Source: Bifidobacterium samirii (GTDB lineage: Bacteria; Actinomycetota; Actinomycetes; Actinomycetales; Bifidobacteriaceae). From it: a stretch of DNA of 64,000 nt. The DNA lies in the NCBI RefSeq assembly GCF_003952945.1, contig NZ_QXGK01000012.1:1-64000 (forward strand), written 5' to 3'. The notes below the pieces were generated by a model. That model was given only the letters and a program-made list of their open reading frames with translations, was not told where the DNA came from and did no database searches. Positions 53,301 to 61,001 of the stretch are shown here, piece by piece. How positions within the stretch are numbered: the stretch's first letter is position 1; every line of letters begins with the position of its first letter. Position numbers and translations under genes: made by a program.

Positions 53301-53881
53301 CCGGAGACCTGCTGGACGATCTGGTACAGCGTGGTCAGGCCGTAGAACGCGGCGTCGGTGTCGCGCCCGAGCACCATGACCGTGTCCGCCCGGCCCTGCG
53401 TTCCCGGCAGGACCGACAGCACGTACGAGTCGGTCTTCTCGAACGTGTCGGCGTCGATGTCCAGTTCGCCGCTTGCGACGAGCGCCTTGGCGTATGCGTC
53501 GACCACGCCGCCGGAGCCGTTGATGCCGACCAGCACGTTCAATCCGTTCGCGCCGTCGGGCACCGCGGCGGACTCCTGGGCCGCGACGCCCTTCACGTCC
53601 AGGACCTCCGTGAGACGGGCCCGGGTGTCGGCATCCACGTCCGGTTCGACCACCGTGGTCGCGGCATCCCCCACGATGACGGCGCCGTCGCCGTAATCGA
53701 TGTGCTGCACTCCGGGGTAGATCTTGTACTGGCCCGTGGCGGGAACGGCTTCGCCGGGCTGGATGCCGGCGTCGTCAAGCGCCATGGCGGGCGCGGCGAA
53801 CGAGGCGCCCATGGCGAGCGCCGCCACGACCGTCACCGCACGGCGCATGATGCCACGAGGGTGATGAGGATGAGTCACCAT
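50342..53881 (-). CDS. cell-wall-anchored GH84 beta-N-acetylglucosaminidase
   Basis: A 1179-residue secreted enzyme. The signal peptide is about 1-35. A GH20b-like N domain (about 50-200) precedes the GH84 catalytic barrel, which opens with RGFIEGYYGSPWS (211-223) and has the catalytic Asp pair D336-D337 in IALLADDSTDW. A coil and a CBM32-like domain (about 705-880, TDGDDTTFFWMQSD) follow, then three FIVAR modules (about 880-1090, DKTELNKAIADAEA; DKTELNEAIKRAEE), a Pro/Asp/Gly repeat and the anchor LSATG at 1148. GH84 enzymes remove GlcNAc from glycoproteins or mucin. Start ATG 53879-53881 with AAGGAT. Divergent from the next gene. Confidence 0.92.
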   Translation of the reverse strand: MVTHPHHPRGIMRRAVTVVAALAMGASFAAPAMALDDAGIQPGEAVPATGQYKIYPGVQHIDYGDGAVIVGDAATTVVEPDVDADTRARLTEVLDVKGVAAQESAAVPDGANGLNVLVGINGSGGVVDAYAKALVASGELDIDADTFEKTDSYVLSVLPGTQGRADTVMVLGRDTDAAFYGLTTLYQIVQQVSGNKLTALTVADWADVKSRGFIEGYYGSPWSTQDRVNLMTWGGYYKMNTYVYAPKDDPLHRNDWRTSYTQEQIDDEIRPQAEAGNRSKVRFVYAIAPFHDADAARGKQFRFDTEEHYQEDLQVLKGRYQQVIDAGVRQIALLADDSTDWGRVYGNEQTYVRLTQDLTDWLHELQQERNEDGTTTYEGLKDTLLYCPALYSYTGGGESWYDKFPANVQIVMTGRRTFGSATPEFAKEFKENTGRAPFMWVNWPCSDMNRNTSYQYLVMGGQNNFLKPGAASGAFDGIMLNPMQQSEPSKVGIFLAADYSWKLWQTEDEGRQAWEDSFSYVEHNSPVSTPGSRALRDLSMNMRILNDGGIDGRHDDADYDAANKWWINQESIDYTGRDDVREALGALKTKLDAGTATVADLSSAKRIYSRLAAAAKTYRADHGDQNLFDQVEPWIGFWDDITEAALDYIASIRASLTGDETAAQEAATKGQEALTRSDTHTIADYYQKNKPAQGGLVVVRPTVLSLKSYATTLLQHDTPAPAPSEATLTTSDVHAAYWNAHVDPKAVTDGDDTTFFWMQSDSGDCVDAGATVTVTYAAPFRSDTIRFVQAAPNLDAIVNGTVEYQTADGSWVKAGDIDADTTTEDVPGLTGNDRAVIATFTLPSAVTVKAVRVTNTTKTNKWWKLYDLSAVESATPGPVDKTELNKAIADAEAIDVSGWTDDTKAVLDAALATARDYAKDDSIVTDAQIDAAVAALQAAMNGTARYTGMTLEQLEADRIANGDGTYTATSYAAYDAAYQRFAVALEYYAGDLTEQEGADLAAAYEAAKAALQKTDNSTPDQPVQLDKTELNEAIKRAEEKDLDLYTDESAAKVEETLAEARKLAADDAQTTQEEIDRAATALNAAIDALTEKPGNPDTPDQPDQPDTPDQPGDPDTPGTPGTSDKPGTSDGKPGKPGKPGTSDTGGKLSATGSSVMPIAAVAAMLALAAGAALAMRRRA

Positions 53882-54162
53882 TGAATATCCTTACGATTGT
53901 CCGATTACGTCCGGCCCCATCGGGGACCGTTCCCCGACATGGCCGGCTGCGCGTCCCGTTCGCCGCGACGATGCGACGCCGGAATCATGGCAGCGGCTCA
54001 CCAGCGTACCCTCAGCCCTCCCCCGATCCGGGTCTCCGCCCCCTTCCGGCACCCGGGAAACACGCCGCAATTGCCGACCCCGGTAACTATCGTGGGACAC
54101 GTAACGCAACCTCGCGGCCAGTGACGGATCCGCTGCTGACCGCGTTTCTCGAAGGGGTACCT

Positions 54163-57100
54163 ATGAGAGCAACCACACACCGGATATGGGGAGGCATCGC
54201 GGCGATCGCCGGTATCGCCATGCTGTTCTGCGCCCTCCCTGCGGAGGCGGCGACCGGCTGGTCGACGCTGTCCGACACCGAGAAGAAATCGTCCTACGGC
54301 TACTTCGTCTGGAAGTCCGAGCACGCTTCGGATTCCGCTGAACGGCAGACCGCCAAGGAAGCGGCGGAACTGCTGCTCACCGCTCACTTCAAAGACGACA
54401 CCAATATCGGCGCCGCCGATGATGCGACCGCTTTGGCGAACATGGAAGTGTCGATCCAGCAGATCATCGCCATCAACGAGTTCCGTTCGTCGTTGACGAA
54501 CGAGCCGTGCAGGACGGATCTTGCGGCGGACAATCCGGCACGAGCCTGTGATGACAACGGAGACGGACTTACCCCGCTCAAAGTCACGGATAAGATGATG
54601 GCCGCATCGCAGTCGAACGTCAACTACTCGTCCCATCAGTTCGGCCATGCGTCAAATAACGGACAACAGTGGAATTTCGCACTCGAAAATCTTCACGCCA
54701 ACTCCTCTTACAATCCATGGACTTCTGACGGCCAATCAACAGCGGCAAAAAGCTGGTATGCCGAAATCGCAAACTACGATGACCATCCTCTGGAGTGTGG
54801 CTCGTCACAGCAGATCGGCCATTATCGAACGCTGACCAACAAGATCTGCTTCGCCAATGAAACCAGCGTCAAGGTCCACCCGTTCAGCACCACCGGTCTG
54901 GCCATCGCCAAGCATGCTCGATGGCAAAGCGGCGGCATCTGGAGAGATTATCCCAACGGCATGACCGTGTCGCAGGTGTACGGCGGCATGCAAGGCATGG
55001 CGTCGTCCGGCTATGAATATGATGCCGCCGACTATCTCGCCGACTTCCAGAGCTATATCGCCAAGGTCAAGACCATCGCGTCGGTGACCAAGCCGGCGAC
55101 GGTCACGGTCGATTCGTCCACGACGAAGCCGACCGACAAGCTGCCGAAGACGGTCACCGTCACGTATGACGACGGAACGACCGGCACCGTGGACGTCGCC
55201 TGGGAAGAGATTCCGGACGACTGGAACCAGAACCGCGCCGAACACGACGCGCATGTCCACGGCGACGTCGACGGCTACCTGGACGGCACCGACCTGACGC
55301 TGCACGTGCGCGCCGCGACCGTGACCGGCGTAACCGTCGCCAACACGAAGGTCACGACCGCATCCGGCACCGCGCCGAAGCTCGACACGACCGCGAAGGC
55401 CACCTGGTCGAACGGCGACACCACCGACGAAACGGTCGCATGGCAATCCGACGACTCCTACAAGAACAGGGACGGCGGCGCATACGACGTCACCGGCACC
55501 GTCACCGTGAACGGCAAGAACCACACCGTCACCACGCACGTGACCGTCACCAAGGCCACCGCCAAGTCCGTGGCGCAGCCGGCCGCGGCCACCATCATCA
55601 AGGGCGGCGCCGCGCCGACGATCCCGGCCACGGCCAAGGTCACCTGGTCGAACGGCGACGCCACCGACGAACCGATCGTCTGGGACGCCGGCGCCGACCC
55701 GAACGACGCCACGTTCGACAAGGCCGAGACCTACACGTTCACCGGCAAGGCCGCGGGCCTGAAGGTGACGTGGAAGGTCGCCGTCGCCGAGGCGAGCATC
55801 ACCAAGGCGTACGATCCCGACCCGATCAGCGTGCAGTCCGGCACCGATCCGACCGGCCTGCTGCCGAAGACCGTCAAGGCCGAACTCAGCAACGGCAAGA
55901 CCGAACAGGTGCCCGTCGTGTGGGAGGCCGTCCCCGATACGTGGAAGAACCGTGAGGGCGGCTCGTTCACGCTCACCGGCGTCGTAGGCCAGTCCGACGC
56001 GGCCGTCACGGCCGCCGTCGACGACCAGTCCGTCGTGACCGTCACGCTCACCGTCACCGTCACGCCGGCGACGATCGCGGACGTCACCGTGGACCCGGCC
56101 GAACTCACCACCCCGGCCGGCGTCGACCCGACCGACCGGCTGCCCAAGACCGCGACCGTCACCTGGTCGAACGGCGACACCACGACCGACGTCGCCGTCG
56201 CATGGAACGCGATCGACAAGACCGCGTACGCGACGAAGGGCGCGTCGTTCGACGCGACCGGCACGGTCAGCGTGGACGGCCGCACCGCCGAGGCGAGCGT
56301 GAAGGTCACCGTGGGCGCGCCGATCGCAACCGGAGCCACCGTGTCGCCGGCATCCGTCTCCACGATCGCCACGCATGCGCCCGACCTGAGCAAGGTCGTC
56401 GCCACCGTCGCCTACTCGGACGGCACCAGCGCGACCGCTGCGGTCCAGTGGAATGAGATCAAGCCCGCCCAGTACGCGGCCGCCGGCTCGTTCGAAGCGA
56501 CCGGCACGGTCGGCGTGGACGGCGCGTCCTTCGACGTGACGGTCACCGTCACGGTCGCGGCGCGCACGATCACCGCGGTCACGCCGGCCGCCTCCGTGCC
56601 CGCCATCGACACCGCGAAGGACGGCGCCGCGCCGGCCGTCAACGGCGACGTGACCGTCGTCTGGAACGACGGCGCGCAGGAGCAGCGCACCATCGCGCTC
56701 ACCCTGCCCGACGGCTGGAACCATCCGCGCGACGAGCATCAGGTGACGGCGAACGGCCGCATCGACGGCTGGGAGCAGAACATCCCGTTCACCGTCACCG
56801 TCAACGCGGCCACGGCCGAATCGGCCGCCGCGCTGCCCGACGTGCGCACGCCGCAGAAGACCGTGCCGACGCTGCCGGCATCCGTCGACGTCACCTGGAG
56901 CAACGGCGACGTCACCGGCGAGACGATCGCCTGGGACATGCCCGACAAGTCCGCGTTCGACACCGCGGGCGACACCCCGGTGACGATCACCGGCAAGGCC
57001 GCCGGCCTTGACGTGACGATCCGCGTGACCGTCGTCCCGGCGACCATCACCGGCGTCGACGCGCCGACCGGCACCGTCACCACCGACGCCGGCACCAAGC

Positions 57101-57951
57101 CGACGCTGCCCGCCACCGTGACCGCGCACTGGTCCAACGGCGACACGTCCGACGTGGCCGTGACCTGGGCCGAGTTCGACGGCTACACCAAGCGCGAGGG
57201 CGGCGACTTCACCGTCACCGGCACGATCGCCGGCTGGGACGGCACCGTGAGCGTCAACGTGCACGTCAACCCGGCCACGGCGACCGCGGCCGCGATCGAC
57301 CCGGACAGCAGCACGATCACCGTGGAATCCGGCACCGCGCCCACGCTGCCGAAGACCGCGACCGTGACGTGGAGCGACGGCGGCGACACCACCGCCGAAG
57401 CCGTGACCTGGGACGCGTTCGACGGCTACAAGAACCGTGACGGCGGCGACTTCACCGTGCACGGCACCGCCGCCGGCCTCGACGTGACCGTCAGCGTGCA
57501 CGTCAACCCGGCCACGCAGGTCAGCGTCGAGAACGGCGGCGCCGTCAACGTCTCCACGACGGTCGGCAAGAAGCCGACCCTGCCGGCGACCTTGTCGGTC
57601 ACCTGGTCGAACGGCGACGTGACCGCCGAGCCGGTGACGTGGACCGAGTACGACGAGTCGTGGATCGCGACGGCCGGCACGTTCACCGTGGCCGGCAAGG
57701 TCGGCGGGTTCACCGCCGCCGCCACGGTCACGGTGACGAAGGCCGACTCCGGCTCCGGTGACTCCGGCTCCGGCGACGGAACCTCGACCAAGCCCGGCGA
57801 CGCCAAGCCCGGCACCACCGGCACCAAGCCGCAGTCCGACAAGAAGACGCCGATCTCCTCGACCGGCGCCGCCGTCCTGTCGGTGGCCGTCGTCGCGGCC
57901 CTGCTCGTCGCCGCTGCGACCGCCATCCTGACGGTCAAGCGCAAGAAGTGA
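54163..57951 (+). CDS. surface protein with CAP-like domain and eleven Ig-like (Big_4) repeats
   Basis: A 1262-residue secreted protein. The signal peptide covers about 1-25. Residues about 130-260 look like a CAP/SCP domain: SSHQFGHASN, then KSWYAEIANYD and QQIGHYRTLTNK. Eleven repeats of 75-85 residues follow, each with a TWSNGDTT..VAW-type core of bacterial Ig-like group 4. The C-terminus has a Gly/Ser/Lys linker and ISSTG at residue 1231, then a helix and KRKK. ATG 54163-54165 follows GAAGGGG. Codon use is as in its neighbours except for the first 900 bases, which are lower in G+C, a possible sign that the CAP part was acquired separately. Partner or target unknown. Confidence 0.8.
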   Translation: MRATTHRIWGGIAAIAGIAMLFCALPAEAATGWSTLSDTEKKSSYGYFVWKSEHASDSAERQTAKEAAELLLTAHFKDDTNIGAADDATALANMEVSIQQIIAINEFRSSLTNEPCRTDLAADNPARACDDNGDGLTPLKVTDKMMAASQSNVNYSSHQFGHASNNGQQWNFALENLHANSSYNPWTSDGQSTAAKSWYAEIANYDDHPLECGSSQQIGHYRTLTNKICFANETSVKVHPFSTTGLAIAKHARWQSGGIWRDYPNGMTVSQVYGGMQGMASSGYEYDAADYLADFQSYIAKVKTIASVTKPATVTVDSSTTKPTDKLPKTVTVTYDDGTTGTVDVAWEEIPDDWNQNRAEHDAHVHGDVDGYLDGTDLTLHVRAATVTGVTVANTKVTTASGTAPKLDTTAKATWSNGDTTDETVAWQSDDSYKNRDGGAYDVTGTVTVNGKNHTVTTHVTVTKATAKSVAQPAAATIIKGGAAPTIPATAKVTWSNGDATDEPIVWDAGADPNDATFDKAETYTFTGKAAGLKVTWKVAVAEASITKAYDPDPISVQSGTDPTGLLPKTVKAELSNGKTEQVPVVWEAVPDTWKNREGGSFTLTGVVGQSDAAVTAAVDDQSVVTVTLTVTVTPATIADVTVDPAELTTPAGVDPTDRLPKTATVTWSNGDTTTDVAVAWNAIDKTAYATKGASFDATGTVSVDGRTAEASVKVTVGAPIATGATVSPASVSTIATHAPDLSKVVATVAYSDGTSATAAVQWNEIKPAQYAAAGSFEATGTVGVDGASFDVTVTVTVAARTITAVTPAASVPAIDTAKDGAAPAVNGDVTVVWNDGAQEQRTIALTLPDGWNHPRDEHQVTANGRIDGWEQNIPFTVTVNAATAESAAALPDVRTPQKTVPTLPASVDVTWSNGDVTGETIAWDMPDKSAFDTAGDTPVTITGKAAGLDVTIRVTVVPATITGVDAPTGTVTTDAGTKPTLPATVTAHWSNGDTSDVAVTWAEFDGYTKREGGDFTVTGTIAGWDGTVSVNVHVNPATATAAAIDPDSSTITVESGTAPTLPKTATVTWSDGGDTTAEAVTWDAFDGYKNRDGGDFTVHGTAAGLDVTVSVHVNPATQVSVENGGAVNVSTTVGKKPTLPATLSVTWSNGDVTAEPVTWTEYDESWIATAGTFTVAGKVGGFTAAATVTVTKADSGSGDSGSGDGTSTKPGDAKPGTTGTKPQSDKKTPISSTGAAVLSVAVVAALLVAAATAILTVKRKK

Positions 57952-58034
57952 CATGCGTTGCGGGCCGGTGCGACGCCGGCCTGCAACGGCTCCGTCTCAT
58001 CATCATGAGCGCATGAGCGCATGAACGCATGAAT

Positions 58035-58077
58035 AAGGGGGCGGTTGGAAGATCCAGGTCTTCCAACCGCCCCCTTT
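58035..58077. terminator. bidirectional terminator
   Basis: AAGGGGGCGGTTGGAAGA and TCTTCCAACCGCCCCCTT form a perfect 18-bp stem with a 6-base loop between two convergent genes, with A and T flanks on each side. The strongest terminator in the window. Confidence 0.85.
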
Positions 58078-58149
58078 GCATGTCCGGATCGCGGTGCGGT
58101 CCGGAATCGGGGCCCCTCCCCATCGCCGACCTGACGTCGGCGACGATCG

Positions 58150-60096
58150 TCAGCGACGGATGATGCGCGCCTCGTACGGGGCGAGGTCGGCGTCGAGCGC
58201 ATCCATCACATACTGCGAGGCGTTGAGATGGGCGTGACGCGGCGTCGTCGCGAAGTTGAACAGGCCGACCAGCGTCTCGCCGTCGCACTGGCGGACCACG
58301 GCGAGAATGCCGTCATCGCCGCTGTCCCACGTGGTCACCCACGCGTCGGGACCGAAGCACGGGTCGTCGCGCATCGCGCGCAGGTCGGCCATGCCGTCCC
58401 ACAGACGCTGCTGCAGCGTGCCCTCCTCGGTGCGCAGCGCCGCCTTGTCCCAGTCGAACGGGCTGCGGTGCAGGTTGCGGCTGTCCTCGATGCGGTCCGG
58501 ATCCTCCTTGTACTCCCAGCCGTTGAGCTGGCCGATCTCGTCGCCGCAGTTGAGCATCGGGAAGCCGCGCAGGAACGCCATCGCACGGTGCATGAGCAGG
58601 TCGCGCTCGATCGCGCGGTCGAACGCCGGACGGTCGTGCGTGATGATCGCCTTCTCGACGCCGCACAGGCTCGCCGTGGTGCCGCAGCTGCGCGCGTCGC
58701 GCGACGGCTCGTCGTAGTTGTACAGCTCGCCCATCGACCAGCTGCCCGGCACCGCGCCCTCGTAGAAGTGGTACAGGAACTCCTTGTGGGCCAGCGGGTC
58801 GATGCCGAGGCGACGCTCGACGTCCTCGTCCAGCCCCCAGCCGATGTCGTCGTGGCAGCGCAGATAGTTGACGAACCAGCAGTTGTCGGGCAGGGCGTTG
58901 AGCGCGTCCAGCTGCGCCTTGAGCAGACGCGTGTCCTGGCTGGCCAGCGCGCTCCACAGGTTCACCATCACCGACACGTTGTACAGCATGTGGCACTCCG
59001 GCTTCTCCGGTGTGCCGAAGTAGGCGGCGAGCTCCTTCGGGGCCATCACGACCTCGCCCTTGAGCACCACGCCCGGGCACACGCATTCGAGGATGATGCG
59101 CAGGATGCGCACGATCACATGCACGGTCGGCAGGTTGCGGCAGTTGGTGCCCAGCTCCTTCCAGATGTACGGGACCGCGTCGAGGCGGAACACCTCCACG
59201 CCCAGGTTCGCCAGATGCATCACGCTGGACATCATCGCGACCAGGACCTTCGGATTGCGGTAGTTGAGATCCCACTGGAACGGGTAGAACTGGGTCATCA
59301 CCCACTTGCCCATCTGCTCGTTCCAGGTGAAGTTGCCGGGGGCGGCCGACGGGAACACCTGCGGGACGACCGCGTCGTACATGTCGGGGATGGTGCGGTC
59401 GTCGTAGCAGAAGTAGTAGTCCTGATACTCCGGGTCGCCCGCCTGCGCGGCCTTGGCCCAGCGGTGCGACGACGCGGTGTGGTTCATCACGAAGTCGAGG
59501 CACAGGCTGATGCCCGCCTCGCGCAGCTTCTTCGTCAGGTTCGCGAGGTCCTCGTTGGAGCCCAGCAGCGGGTCGACCTCGTCGAAGTCCTCGACCGCGT
59601 AGCCGCCGTCGTTGTTCGGATGCGGCATCTTGAGCAGCGGCATCAGATGCAGGTAGGTGAGCTTCTGCTCCTTGAGGTAGTCGATCCTGCCGGCCAGCTT
59701 CTTCAGGTCGCCGGCGAACAGGTCGGTGTACATCGTCATGCCGAACATGTCGCCGCGCTTGTACCAGTCGGGATCCTGCTCGCGGGCCTTGTCGATGGCC
59801 TGCAGGTCGGCCGGACGGTCGGTCGCGGCCTGTTCCATCGCGGCGAGCAGCTGCTCGTAGGCGGCATGGTCGCCGTACAGGCCCATGAACAGCTCCTCCA
59901 GCTCGGCGGCATGGCCGGCGAGGCGGTCGCGGAACGCGTCGGCGGCGGCCTGACGGGCGGCCTCCTTCGCGGCGGCTTCGGCGGCTTCGGCAGCTTCGGC
60001 AGCCTTGGCGTCGGCGGCGGCCTTCACGGATTTCGCGGGCTTGGTCTCGGACTGCACCGACTTGGTGGCGGATTTGGTTGCGTTGGACTTTGCCAT
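58150..60096 (-). CDS. amylosucrase (GH13)
   Basis: A 648-residue sucrose-active GH13 enzyme. The nucleophile Asp is in VEVFRLDAVPYIW, the acid/base Glu in VLKGEVVMAP and the third Asp in LRCHDDIGW. PLLKMPHPNNDGGYAVEDF is characteristic of amylosucrase, which builds alpha-1,4-glucan from sucrose and releases fructose. The first 55 residues are a Lys/Ala/Glu-rich helix-like extension not seen in the Neisseria enzyme. There is no signal peptide, so it acts in the cytosol. ATG 60094-60096 follows AAGGAG. LacI-type operators lie 72-103 bp upstream. Sucrose hydrolase is the nearest alternative. Confidence 0.9.
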   Translation of the reverse strand: MAKSNATKSATKSVQSETKPAKSVKAAADAKAAEAAEAAEAAAKEAARQAAADAFRDRLAGHAAELEELFMGLYGDHAAYEQLLAAMEQAATDRPADLQAIDKAREQDPDWYKRGDMFGMTMYTDLFAGDLKKLAGRIDYLKEQKLTYLHLMPLLKMPHPNNDGGYAVEDFDEVDPLLGSNEDLANLTKKLREAGISLCLDFVMNHTASSHRWAKAAQAGDPEYQDYYFCYDDRTIPDMYDAVVPQVFPSAAPGNFTWNEQMGKWVMTQFYPFQWDLNYRNPKVLVAMMSSVMHLANLGVEVFRLDAVPYIWKELGTNCRNLPTVHVIVRILRIILECVCPGVVLKGEVVMAPKELAAYFGTPEKPECHMLYNVSVMVNLWSALASQDTRLLKAQLDALNALPDNCWFVNYLRCHDDIGWGLDEDVERRLGIDPLAHKEFLYHFYEGAVPGSWSMGELYNYDEPSRDARSCGTTASLCGVEKAIITHDRPAFDRAIERDLLMHRAMAFLRGFPMLNCGDEIGQLNGWEYKEDPDRIEDSRNLHRSPFDWDKAALRTEEGTLQQRLWDGMADLRAMRDDPCFGPDAWVTTWDSGDDGILAVVRQCDGETLVGLFNFATTPRHAHLNASQYVMDALDADLAPYEARIIRR

Positions 60097-60167
60097 AGGA
60101 AACTCCTTCGTCCCTGCATTGCACTATTGCCTGTCTGCGTCAATCCCTGACGTATGGGCAACATTAT

Positions 60168-60199
60168 GTCGAACCGGTTCGACGTAAAACCGGTTCGAC
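60168..60199 (-). promoter_or_regulatory. LacI-family operators of the amylosucrase gene
   Basis: GTCGAACCGGTTCGAC at 60168-60183 is a perfect 16-bp palindrome; ACCGGTTCGAC at 60189-60199 is a second partial copy 16 bp further on. The palindrome with a central CG is the form used by LacI/GalR repressors. The repressor gene itself is not in the window. Confidence 0.8.
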
Positions 60200-60293
60200 A
60201 CGCCGCGCACCTATCCCACGGCGGTCTTGCTCAGACCGTGGCCGATCCTTCCGTGACCGGAGTATCGGAACTTCCTCGGCCCTCGGACTGAGG

Positions 60294-60728
60294 TCACGCG
60301 GAGCCGGCGGTGAGGACGGCGACGGCGGAGGCGATCGGGCCGTCGTGGCTCAGGGAGAGGTGCCAGACCGTGGCCGGGCCGAGCGAATCGGACAGGCGGC
60401 GCTGCGGGTCGGGAGCGAGCGCCACATGGGGGACGCCGCGGGAGTCGTCGAGGATCTCAATCTGCGGCCAGGGGAAGTCGTCGACCGTGTACGGGAACGG
60501 GAGCGATGCTGCGGCGAGCGCCTCGCACCAGGCTTTGAGGACGGCTTCCTTGCCGGCCCATTTCGCGGCGAGGTGCACGGCTTCGCCGTCATGCTTGGCC
60601 TGGGCGCGGACGGCGGCCTGACGCAGTTCGCGCGGGGAGAACAGTCGGCGCGTGCCGCCGCCGGGCTCCCCCAGCTGCGCCGCGAAGGCAGCGACGTCGA
60701 CCACGTCGTGGCCCAGACCGAGCATCAT
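60294..60728 (-). CDS. acpS: holo-[acyl-carrier-protein] synthase
   Basis: A 144-residue phosphopantetheinyl transferase. LGLGHDVVDVAAF contains the Mg-binding Asp and AAKWAGKEAVLKAW the conserved Glu and Lys. It loads coenzyme A's phosphopantetheine arm onto ACP. I chose the ATG at 60726-60728 because GAAAGGA stands six bases upstream; the ATG two codons earlier is too close to it. It lies just downstream of the type I fatty acid synthase, whose ACP domain is its likely partner, as in other bifidobacteria and mycobacteria. The C-terminal part has WHLSLSHDGP, also conserved. Confidence 0.93.
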   Translation of the reverse strand: MMLGLGHDVVDVAAFAAQLGEPGGGTRRLFSPRELRQAAVRAQAKHDGEAVHLAAKWAGKEAVLKAWCEALAAASLPFPYTVDDFPWPQIEILDDSRGVPHVALAPDPQRRLSDSLGPATVWHLSLSHDGPIASAVAVLTAGSA

Positions 60729-60770
60729 CGGCATTCCTTTCGTCATATGCGCATCGCAGCCGCGGCGTTT

Positions 60771-60880
60771 CGTGGATTCGTATGCGGCTGGACGAAACCG
60801 CCGCATACCAATCCACGAAACAATACGGCGAATCGTGGATTTGCACGCGCCCGCCTCATCGGGACGCATACCAATCCACG
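60771..60880. repeat. two hairpins with 63-bp pitch (subfamily B)
   Basis: Unit 1 (60771-60817) has arms CGTGGATTCGTATGCGGC and GCCGCATACCAATCCACG around an 11-nt loop TGGACGAAACC, nearly the loop of the units at 26551. Unit 2 (60834-60880) repeats the arms, with the second partner GACGCATACCAATCCACG. Starts and ends are each 63 bp apart. The pair lies in the 273-bp space between acpS and the fatty acid synthase; no other feature is seen there. Confidence 0.85.
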
Positions 60881-61001
60881 ATTCCGGCCGGGGGCGTCGG
60901 ATATGGAGCCGGCCGGAGCCGCGGGAGACCGGTTCGCCCCCGTGCGGCCCCTAGTCGGCCGGAGCCGCAGGGAGTGCGGCCCCGGCCGGCGGGAGCGGCC
61001 G

